From assembly GCA_003218785.1 (NCBI GenBank), contig QHOM01000164.1, positions 1 through 9,043 of the forward strand: DNA of 9,043 nt, given 5' to 3'. The position numbers and the translations under genes were made by a program. Source of the DNA: Verrucomicrobiota bacterium. GTDB lineage: Bacteria > Verrucomicrobiota > Verrucomicrobiia > Chthoniobacterales > UBA10450. The notes under the pieces were generated by a model. That model made no database searches, had not been told where the DNA came from, and worked only from the letters and a program-made list of their open reading frames with translations. Shown here piece by piece: positions 1-5,415 of this stretch (position 1 is the first letter of the stretch; every line of letters starts with the position of its first letter).

Positions 1-261
1 GATCTGCTCGCGCGCGGCTTTCTCCGGGGTTTCATCCAGAGCAAAGAGCGGGTCACCAGCTTTTACCTGATCGCCTCGTCGCACGTGCAACGATTCCAAC
101 GTTCCGGCGAGCGGCGACGCTACATACACGAATTCGCCTTCAACATAACCTTGGAAACGGTTCTTAGGCGAGTCGCTGCAACTGCCAACCAGGAGAAGCA
201 ATGTCAACGCTCCAGCGGCGCGCATTAATTGCCGATCTTGCACAAAGCGAAACGCATTCAT
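1..261 (-). CDS. HlyD-family efflux adaptor lipoprotein (3' end beyond window)
   Basis: The first 87 codons are open from the ATG at 261 to the window edge. The N-terminus has a hydrophobic stretch (ALTLLLLVGSC) ending in a lipobox-like VGSC, so the protein is probably a lipoprotein anchored on the periplasmic side. It is followed by a biotinyl/lipoyl-like segment typical of membrane-fusion proteins: GYVEGEFVYVASPLAGTLESL, then LHVRRGDQVKAGDPLFALD, then the start of the helical hairpin (ETPEKAAREQI). Proteins of this family link an inner-membrane ABC or RND pump to an outer-membrane channel. The ATG overlaps the TetR stop codon (ATGA), and a good AAGGAAGG ribosome site lies 5 bases upstream. 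An internal ATG at 225 would give a shorter signal peptide. TetR followed by an adaptor matches the E. coli cecR-ybhG order, where an ABC ATPase and permeases follow. I infer an ABC exporter beyond position 1, but this is not visible. Confidence 0.85.
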   Translation of the reverse strand, partial: MNAFRFVQDRQLMRAAGALTLLLLVGSCSDSPKNRFQGYVEGEFVYVASPLAGTLESLHVRRGDQVKAGDPLFALDETPEKAAREQI

Positions 262-884
262 GTTTTCCTTCCTTTCCGGGTAAGCGCGCCCTCGAGAACA
301 ACTTTGATGACTGATGCGAAACCGGTTTTTGGCGTGAGGCCGAGCTCTTCCACTTTCGCCGGATTCACGATCGCCTGAACCGCGGCGAGCAGAATCTCGA
401 TCATCAGTTTGGCCGAAAGATCTTTGCGCACCATTCCCGCGCGCTGGCCCTCGACGAAAAGCTTTCCGAAAAAGCGTTCGATTAAATCGGCACGGCGGCG
501 CTCAACAATCTTAAACACCTGCGGCGCTTTCTGCCGCATGTCGCGAACAAAGGGCGGTTTGATTTCATCCAACTCGCGTTGCGTATTGGTCAGCAGTTCA
601 TGCAACGCCACTGGGAAATCGTGTGGATATGCGCGCGTGATTTCTTCCAGCTTTGCTTCGAGGCCGGCGAACTTATCCGCCAGCACAGCCTCAAGCAGCG
701 CGATCTTGCTGGGAAAATGCGAATAGAGCGTTTTCTTGCTGACGCCCAGCTCCGCCGCCAGATCGTCCATGGTCACGCTGCGGAATCCGTGGCTGAAAAA
801 GTGCGCCCGCGCCGCTTCCACGATGCGTTGCCGACTGGCATCGGCTGTTCGGTTTCGCGGGACCGATTTTCTCGTGTCTTTCAT
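258..884 (-). CDS. TetR/AcrR-family transcriptional regulator
   Basis: This 208-residue protein has the usual TetR length. The N-terminal DNA-binding domain spans about residues 15-65: RQRIVEAARAHFFSHGF, then TMDDLAAELGVSKKTLYSHF, which is the canonical helix-turn-helix with the K-x-T-L-Y-x-H-F recognition-helix ending, then PSKIALLEAVL. The remaining helices form the variable ligand-binding and dimerisation domain, so the ligand cannot be read from sequence. Its start overlaps the stop of the upstream CxxC protein by 4 bases (ATGA), and its stop overlaps the start of the efflux adaptor the same way. This strongly implies one transcript. No ribosome site is visible before its ATG, so translation is probably coupled. 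By analogy with TetR-adaptor-ABC operons it probably represses its own operon and is released by a toxic small molecule. The candidate operator is the palindrome at 1471-1482. Confidence 0.93.
   Translation of the reverse strand: MKDTRKSVPRNRTADASRQRIVEAARAHFFSHGFRSVTMDDLAAELGVSKKTLYSHFPSKIALLEAVLADKFAGLEAKLEEITRAYPHDFPVALHELLTNTQRELDEIKPPFVRDMRQKAPQVFKIVERRRADLIERFFGKLFVEGQRAGMVRKDLSAKLMIEILLAAVQAIVNPAKVEELGLTPKTGFASVIKVVLEGALTRKGRKT
267..274 (-). promoter_or_regulatory. Shine-Dalgarno for the HlyD-type adaptor
   Basis: The minus strand reads AAGGAAGG five bases before the ATG at 261. It lies inside the end of the TetR coding sequence. It is the strongest ribosome site in the window and supports the 261 start over the internal ATG at 225. 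Together with the ATGA overlap it suggests that the adaptor is translated both by coupling and by direct initiation. Confidence 0.6.
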
Positions 885-1456
885 GTCTTGGATGATCTCA
901 AATTCTTCCTGCTGATGTCGCAGAGCATGTCCGAGTGGATGTTCAGAGCGATATTGGTCAGGTTGTAAAGATGCTCGCTGGCGATCAGCCAGACGATCTC
1001 GCAGATTTCGCGCTCGGAATAATAACGGGACAACCGAGCAAAAGTATCAGGGTGAACCTTTTTATTCTTTGTCAGCTGCGTCACATAGTCGAGTGCGGCG
1101 CGTTCTGCATCGGTAAACAGAGAGCTTGTGCTGTACTGATCTAGTGCATCGAATTTGGCTTCATTGATCGACGCTTTGATCGCGAATGATCGGCCGATAT
1201 CCATGCAGAAACGGCAGACGTTGATACGCGCCACCTGTTCACGGATGAGTAGAACAGTCTCCGGCGGGAGCGTCAGCTTTTTGTCCAGCTTGCCGATCTT
1301 TGCGTAGAACAGGCCAAATGCGGACGGCAAGCGCGCGCTGTGCACTTTCAGCGGTGTAAGCACTTTTCCGAATTGCCGGCGGGTAAAGTAATACGCCAGC
1401 TTCATCATCAGCCCTTTGGGCTTTTCAATTGGAGAAAGGAACGTATTGGTATTCAT
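881..1456 (-). CDS. Carboxymuconolactone decarboxylase / AhpD-like CxxC protein
   Basis: This 191-residue protein carries the CMD/AhpD fold signature at residues 64-100: LPPETVLLIREQVARINVCRFCMDIG, then a helix with FAIKA. The CxxC pair is Cys81 and Cys84. In Mycobacterium AhpD a His four residues after the second Cys relays protons. Here that position is Gly88, as in a subgroup of CMD-like proteins, so classical alkylhydroperoxidase activity is doubtful. Residues 114-178 (FTDAERAALDYVTQLTK ... EICEIVWLIASEHLYNLTN) match the C-terminal helices of the family. No signal peptide is evident, so it is probably cytoplasmic. It is the first gene of an operon with TetR and the efflux adaptor, with a 4-base overlap to TetR, suggesting a role in thiol or redox handling of whatever induces the pump. 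The ribosome site is weak (AGAG). An internal Met at residue 17 or 18 is a possible later start. The exact reaction is unknown. Confidence 0.85.
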   Translation of the reverse strand: MNTNTFLSPIEKPKGLMMKLAYYFTRRQFGKVLTPLKVHSARLPSAFGLFYAKIGKLDKKLTLPPETVLLIREQVARINVCRFCMDIGRSFAIKASINEAKFDALDQYSTSSLFTDAERAALDYVTQLTKNKKVHPDTFARLSRYYSEREICEIVWLIASEHLYNLTNIALNIHSDMLCDISRKNLRSSKT

Positions 1457-1470
1457 GGCACTCTAAAAAC

Positions 1471-1482
1471 TATTCTAGTATA
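1471..1482 (-). promoter_or_regulatory. Candidate promoter -10 / operator palindrome of the CMD-TetR-adaptor operon
   Basis: The sequence TATTCTAGTATA is a 10-of-12 palindrome centred on CTAG, 15 bases upstream of the ATG at 1456. On the minus strand its left half reads TATACT, a good sigma-70 -10 box. The -35 is poor (TTTTGC at about 17 bases spacing). ACTC and GAGT arms about 4-10 bases outside lengthen the dyad. A TetR dimer bound here would cover the -10 box. This is a sequence reading only; start site and binding are inferred. Confidence 0.4.
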
Positions 1483-1615
1483 TTGAGTTTCCCTGGCAAG
1501 CAAAATGTTCAAACAATTTTCGATCGACTTGTCGGCTCGGTGGTCTTCAGCGGCGTTGGCCGTTTAGCCTTTTGCCTGGCGGCGAGAACGCGGTTGAAGG
1601 ACGCCATATCGCAGC

Positions 1616-1840
1616 TCAAAAATATCCGTGGCCGAGCACCCGCTTGCCATCGTCGAGGACCCAGCAGCGCCACGGGCAGGAGCCGGGGCGGAAACGCTTC
1701 TTCATCCATGATGTGCATCTGCGCAAGAACACCGATTTGGTCTCGGTGGCCGATTCAGTTTGGGCACGAAATCGATAACGCAGCTCGGCCAGAGCACTGC
1801 AATCATCTGACGTTGACAAGCGAATCCGAACCAGGGCCAT
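1616..1840 (-). pseudogene. Truncated GNAT N-acetyltransferase remnant
   Basis: The minus-strand frame from the ATG at 1840 encodes 74 residues that look like the first half of a GNAT acetyltransferase: VRIRLSTSDDCSALAELRYRFR, then FLRRCTSWMKKRF, then WRCWVLDDGKRVLGHGYF. This matches the beta1-alpha1-alpha2-beta2-beta3 part of the fold. The frame stops just where the third strand should continue (GHxWLQL in relatives). The acetyl-CoA loop (R/Q-x-x-G-x-G/A) that should follow is absent in all three minus-strand frames down to about 1500. Full-length relatives run to roughly 150-170 residues. The frame is open upstream to an ATG at 1882, but conserved sequence begins near 1835. No ribosome site is seen. 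It is probably a deletion remnant and not a working enzyme. Confidence 0.6.
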
Positions 1841-1971
1841 CGGTCGATCGTACGTGATTGATTGATTAGTCGCTACTCGCAAAAAACTGATCTGCTCCTC
1901 CCTGCCACGTAATTGCCGAATGAAGCCGGATGACCTTGCCGCTCCGCCGCGCCTTTGTCAGAATGCAGCAC

Positions 1972-3924
1972 ATGAAGCATTTTGTTCTGGCCTGTCTCTT
2001 TCCGATGACGCTAACAGCTCAGACCATGCAGCATCTGAACGAACAGTTGGCTAAGACCGTCCTGTACGGTGATATTGCCCTTTCTCCGGACGGCACACAT
2101 GTCGCATGGGTGCAGTCAACTGCCGCAACAACATCAAAGCAGACCTACGTCCGTGAAACATCAGAAAATGGGCCGGCAACGATTGCCAAAATTCCAATCA
2201 CCGGCGAGAGGACCGATTCCGATCCCGCCTGGTCTCCCGATTCGAAAACGCTCGCAGTTTTTTCGAGCGCCGGCGAGAGCGAGCAGCGGCAACTCTGGAC
2301 TGTGAAGGCCGACGGTTCCGATCCCAAAAGAATGACGAACCTGAAAGGATACGCCGCACGACCACGATGGTCGCACGATGGGAAACAGATTGCATTTCTC
2401 TACATTGAAGGCGCGCATGGCGGCGGTCCATTAATGGCTGCGCCCGCGACCACCGGCGTGATCGATAGCGCGATTCATAATCAGCGGGTTGCTGTTCTGA
2501 ACGTTGCCACGAGGGAGTTGCGTCAGGTTTCCCCGGAAAATCTCCACATCTACGACTACGATTGGTCACCCGACGACAAGACATTCGTCGCAACGGCGGC
2601 ATCGGGACCTGGCGACAACAATTGGTGGATCGCGCAAATTTACATGATCGACATCGCAAAGGGCAGCGCCACGTCGATCTACAAACCTTCTCTTCAAGTT
2701 GCCGTTCCGCGCTGGTCGCCCGATGGCAAATCGATCGCCTTCATCGAAGGCTTGATGAGTGACGAAGGATTTCATGGTGGCGACCTCTTCACCATGTCAG
2801 CAAGCGGTGACGATGTGCAGAACCGCACAAACGGTCGCAAAAGCTCTGTGAGTTCGCTCTTTTGGCTAATGCCGGATCGCATTCTTTTCACGGAGATAGT
2901 CGGCGGTGGCGGTGCGATCTCTGAATTGACTCCGGCCAACAACTCGGTGCGCACAGTTTGGAAAGGTGCAGAAGCCCTTCACTCTTTCGGTAATTTCCCT
3001 GACTTCGCAGTTTCCAGCGATGGCAAGTTCGCAGCCGCGGACCGCAGCACGTTTGAAACGCCACCGGAAATCTGGGCTGGACCGATCGGCGAATGGCGCC
3101 AGCTAACGAATAATAACTCCGCATTATTAGCAACGTGGGGCAAAGCCGAGAGCCTTGAGTGGACGAACGAAGGCTTCAATATCCAGGGCTGGCTTCTAAC
3201 ACCGGCGAAAGTGGAGTCCGGTAAGAAATATCCCATGGTCGTCCTCATCCATGGCGGACCTGCAAGCGCACTGACGGCGGACTGGCCCGCTTCATTTGGA
3301 ATGCCGAGAGCCATTGTCGCCGCTCTCTCGTCTCGAGGTTACTACGTTCTGATGCCGAATCCTCGTGGAAGTTACGGTCAGGGAGAAGATTTCACCCGCG
3401 CTAACGTGAAAGATTTTGGCGCCGGCGATCTGCGCGACATGCTCGCCGGGGTCAATGCTGCGATAAAAAAATATCCAATCGATCCTGCGCGTCTCGGCGT
3501 GACCGGCTGGAGTTACGGCGGCTTTATGACCATGTGGACTGTCACCCAGACTAACCGTTTCCGCGGCGCTGTCGCCGGTGCCGGCATCGCCAATTGGCAA
3601 AGTTACTATGGCCAGAACTTAATCGATCAATGGATGATCCCGTTCTTCGGCGCATCAGTTTACGACGATCCCGCCGTTTACGAGAAAAGTTCTCCCATTC
3701 ACTTCATCAAGAACGTCAAGACCCCCACCCTCGTCATTGTCGGTGAGCACGACGCAGAATGCCCCGCTCCGCAGTCCTACGAATTCTGGCACGCCTTGAA
3801 GACGCTTGGTGTGACGACGCAGCTCATCGTATATCCCGGCGAAGGCCATCTCTTTCTAGAGCCAAAGAACCAAGCCGATCGAATGGATCAGACGGTCGCA
3901 TGGTTCGACAAATATTTGAAGTAG
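1972..3924 (+). CDS. S9-family serine peptidase (prolyl oligopeptidase / acylaminoacyl peptidase-like), secreted
   Basis: The chosen ATG at 1972 gives 650 residues with a compact signal peptide (MKHFVLACLFPMTLTAQ). The frame is also open to ATGs at 1963 and 1930, and no ribosome site decides between them. Residues about 25-385 form a beta-propeller of WD40/PD40-like repeats, seen as recurrent SPDG/SPDD turns (ALSPDGTHVAWV, AWSPDSKTLAVF, RWSHDGKQIAFL, DWSPDDKTFVA, RWSPDGKSIAFIEG). The C-terminal alpha/beta-hydrolase domain (about 400-650) starts with YPMVVLIHGGPAS. It has the nucleophile elbow GWSYGG (Ser514), the acid in GEHDAECP (Asp594) and the base in GEGHLF (His626). S9 enzymes of this kind cleave short peptides, and the propeller restricts access to the active site. 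Export to the periplasm is inferred from the N-terminus. It is convergent with the small membrane gene at 3931-4083 with only 6 bases between the stops. The exact specificity cannot be read from sequence. Confidence 0.93.
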   Translation: MKHFVLACLFPMTLTAQTMQHLNEQLAKTVLYGDIALSPDGTHVAWVQSTAATTSKQTYVRETSENGPATIAKIPITGERTDSDPAWSPDSKTLAVFSSAGESEQRQLWTVKADGSDPKRMTNLKGYAARPRWSHDGKQIAFLYIEGAHGGGPLMAAPATTGVIDSAIHNQRVAVLNVATRELRQVSPENLHIYDYDWSPDDKTFVATAASGPGDNNWWIAQIYMIDIAKGSATSIYKPSLQVAVPRWSPDGKSIAFIEGLMSDEGFHGGDLFTMSASGDDVQNRTNGRKSSVSSLFWLMPDRILFTEIVGGGGAISELTPANNSVRTVWKGAEALHSFGNFPDFAVSSDGKFAAADRSTFETPPEIWAGPIGEWRQLTNNNSALLATWGKAESLEWTNEGFNIQGWLLTPAKVESGKKYPMVVLIHGGPASALTADWPASFGMPRAIVAALSSRGYYVLMPNPRGSYGQGEDFTRANVKDFGAGDLRDMLAGVNAAIKKYPIDPARLGVTGWSYGGFMTMWTVTQTNRFRGAVAGAGIANWQSYYGQNLIDQWMIPFFGASVYDDPAVYEKSSPIHFIKNVKTPTLVIVGEHDAECPAPQSYEFWHALKTLGVTTQLIVYPGEGHLFLEPKNQADRMDQTVAWFDKYLK

Positions 3925-3930
3925 CTACTG

Positions 3931-4083
3931 CTATTTGCCGATGAGAATGAAGACGCCGGCGGCTAGCGCCACGATGTACAGCAGGAAGATGGCCGGCCCG
4001 ATATTCAAGCCGAACCCTAAAAGGCCGTCGATGATCAAGTAAACCGCGAGCAAAAGCATGCCGATGTTTTTGGTGATTTTCAT
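3931..4083 (-). CDS. Small two-helix membrane protein, unknown function
   Basis: This 50-residue frame reads from the ATG at 4083 to the TAG at 3931-3933. It starts MKITKNIG and then has two hydrophobic stretches, MLLLAVYLIIDGLLGF (residues 9-24) and IGPAIFLLYIVALAAGVFIL (28-47), split by a short G-L-N turn and ended by IGK. The basic N-terminus suggests an N-in topology and a hairpin in the inner membrane. The composition is far too hydrophobic and organised for a chance frame, and the stop falls 6 bases from the stop of the convergent S9 peptidase. Similar tiny two-helix proteins are common among bacterial hypotheticals, and no function is known to me. No Shine-Dalgarno sequence precedes the ATG; instead an inverted repeat (4084-4098) abuts it. 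Confidence 0.6.
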   Translation of the reverse strand: MKITKNIGMLLLAVYLIIDGLLGFGLNIGPAIFLLYIVALAAGVFILIGK

Positions 4084-4098
4084 GGTTACCAGTTAACC
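4084..4098. repeat. Inverted repeat abutting the small membrane gene start
   Basis: GGTTA CCAGT TAACC has perfect 5-base arms and a 5-base loop, and touches the start codon at 4081-4083. In mRNA of the minus-strand gene it would form a short hairpin right before the ATG. It could be an operator, a translational hairpin, or the end of the repeat-rich gap to its right. At this size chance is possible. Confidence 0.35.
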
Positions 4099-4330
4099 AC
4101 GGAGGACACGAAGAGCGACGATAGATTTGGGATAACGGAAAGCGGATACCGGAAAAACTACTTCGTGACCTCTGCAATGGGGCGATCTAGACGGAATTCA
4201 CCAAATCGGCAGGATTAGGAAACCGCTTGGGAATTCGGAAAAGATTTTTCGATAGAATGGAACCGAATTATCGGAATCTGGAGCACCAGATGTTTCTGAA
4301 ACCCATTTTGTCTATTCTGTAAATTCTGTC
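4097..4330. repeat. Repeat-rich intergenic segment before the dipeptide epimerase
   Basis: No protein pattern is visible here. The left end (CCACGGAGGACACGAAGAG, from about 4097) resembles a dispersed A/C/G-rich purine motif I know from intergenic DNA of several environmental bacteria. AATTCGG (4232-4238) pairs with CCGAATT (4263-4269), enclosing a second small stem GAAAA/TTTTC (4238-4250). A perfect hairpin follows at 4276-4291. The right end holds two copies of ATTCTGT (4314-4320 and 4323-4329) and runs straight into the ATG at 4331. The look is that of a non-coding dispersed repeat element, not of random spacer. Family membership needs a genome-wide search. Confidence 0.45.
4276..4291. repeat. 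Perfect hairpin ATCTGG-AGCA-CCAGAT
   Basis: Six-base arms match without mismatch around a four-base loop. No T-run follows directly on either strand, so it is not a standard intrinsic terminator. It sits 39 bases before the epimerase start codon, inside the repeat-like gap, and could be the stem of a dispersed element or a 5'-leader structure. Confidence 0.5.
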
Positions 4331-5308
4331 ATGCTTATCATCGAGGCGCAGGAAGAAATCTGGCCACTTAAGCAACCGTTTCGGATTTCGCGTGGCAGTC
4401 GCACTAAAGCACGAGTCGTCGTCGTGACAATAAGCGACGGGCAACACAGCGGACGCGGCGAGGCGGTCCCTCTTGCGCGTTACAAACAAAGCGCGGCGTC
4501 GGTTTTGGCGGAGATCGAATCGATGAAGAGCGTACCGAGTTTGAATCGACAGCAGATCCAACACCTGCTGTCGGCGGGCGCTGCACGTAATGCGTTAGAC
4601 TGCGCGTTATGGGACGTTGAAGCGAAGGCTTCCGGCAAACGCGTCTGGGAACTGGCAAACATCCCCATCGTTCGCGCCGTTGAAACGTCGTTTACTATTA
4701 GTCTGAATACGCCGGCCGCAATGGCGACAGCAGCCAAAGCAAATGCGAATGCTCCCATCCTGAAACTCAAACTTGGAGGCGACAACCTGGATCTTCCGCG
4801 AGTTGAAGCTGTGCACGAGGCAGCGCCCGCGGCGCGTCTGCTCATTGACGCTAACGAGTCATGGTCTCCTTCGCATTGTCGCAACATTGTCCCGGCGTTG
4901 AACGGATTAGGTGTTGAGCTGATCGAACAACCTTTTCCTGCGAATGCCGATGAGGTCCTCGAAACTCTGGATCATCCTGTTCCAGTCTGCGCAGACGAAA
5001 GTTGCCATACCAGTGCCGATCTTCGCCGCCTAACGAATCGCTACGAAGTGCTTAACGTAAAACTGGACAAAACGGGAGGGCTAACGGAAGCGCTGCTCTT
5101 GAGCGAGCGAGCGCGAGAAAGCGGATTCAAATTACTGATCGGTTGCATGGTCTGCACATCTTTGGGAATCGCTCCGGCTCGGCTTCTCGCGAGCGCCGCG
5201 GATTACGTGGACCTGGACGGGCCCTTACTTCTTGCCGGCGATCGTCATCATCGACTATCATATCAGGCAGGAAAAATAGCTCTTCCCTCTCGCGACCTCT
5301 GGGGCTGA
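4331..5308 (+). CDS. Dipeptide epimerase (L-Ala-D/L-Glu epimerase-like, enolase superfamily)
   Basis: This 325-residue protein is near the usual length for the muconate-lactonizing subgroup of the enolase superfamily. The N-terminal capping domain starts within ten residues of the ATG (PLKQPFRISRGSRTKA), which supports this start although no ribosome site is visible. The barrel carries the complete catalytic set: the KxK acid/base lysine motif LKLKLGG (Lys145, Lys147), metal ligands Asp173 in LIDANES, Glu199 in IEQPF and Asp222 in CADES, and the opposing lysine Lys244 in NVKLDKTGG. The DxD motif in VDLDGPLLL near the C-terminus binds the dipeptide amino group in known dipeptide epimerases. 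It is cytoplasmic and uses Mg2+. Such enzymes invert the second residue of dipeptides, classically L-Ala-D-Glu from murein recycling. The GCMVCTSLG loop, where many relatives have GCM-x-E-S, may mark a different dipeptide preference. Confidence 0.92.
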   Translation: MLIIEAQEEIWPLKQPFRISRGSRTKARVVVVTISDGQHSGRGEAVPLARYKQSAASVLAEIESMKSVPSLNRQQIQHLLSAGAARNALDCALWDVEAKASGKRVWELANIPIVRAVETSFTISLNTPAAMATAAKANANAPILKLKLGGDNLDLPRVEAVHEAAPAARLLIDANESWSPSHCRNIVPALNGLGVELIEQPFPANADEVLETLDHPVPVCADESCHTSADLRRLTNRYEVLNVKLDKTGGLTEALLLSERARESGFKLLIGCMVCTSLGIAPARLLASAADYVDLDGPLLLAGDRHHRLSYQAGKIALPSRDLWG

Positions 5309-5381
5309 CTGCGCCTGGATTCGTCGCGTTGAATTGACGTGAAGGCAATCTTTTCCGAGTCCTTTCCCTCACCAGAATCTT

Positions 5382-5402
5382 CGCGTTTTGATCGCCAACG
5401 CG
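5382..5402. repeat. Inverted repeat upstream of the fused flavoprotein
   Basis: CGCGTT and AACGCG are perfect 6-base arms around a 9-base loop (TTGATCGCC), ending 13 bases before the GTG start at 5416. The position suits an operator or a leader hairpin for that gene. No T-run follows, so a terminator for the epimerase gene is less likely. Chance cannot be excluded. Confidence 0.35.
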
Positions 5403-5415
5403 TAAAGTACGGGAA

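Larger units (their letters stand above)
1457..1929. other. Gene-poor gap between the efflux operon and the S9 peptidase
   Basis: This 473-base stretch contains the operon promoter region at its left end (up to about 1500) and the broken GNAT gene at 1616-1840. Short open frames in other frames show no recognisable protein pattern. No tRNA, terminator hairpin or clear promoter for the S9 peptidase was seen in 1841-1929. Confidence 0.5.

Noticed and set aside
579..968. 129-codon plus-strand open frame
   Set aside because: It lies opposite the TetR gene and the end of the CMD gene, both with strong motifs, and its translation has no recognisable pattern.
2198..2659. 153-codon minus-strand open frame
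   Set aside because: It is antisense to the beta-propeller of the S9 peptidase; its Arg/Ser/Cys-rich translation is typical of a shadow frame.
4236..4251. Possible intrinsic terminator (GAAAA/TTTTC stem)
   Set aside because: The stem is AT-rich and weak, the T-run is part of the stem, and it does not sit after any gene end.
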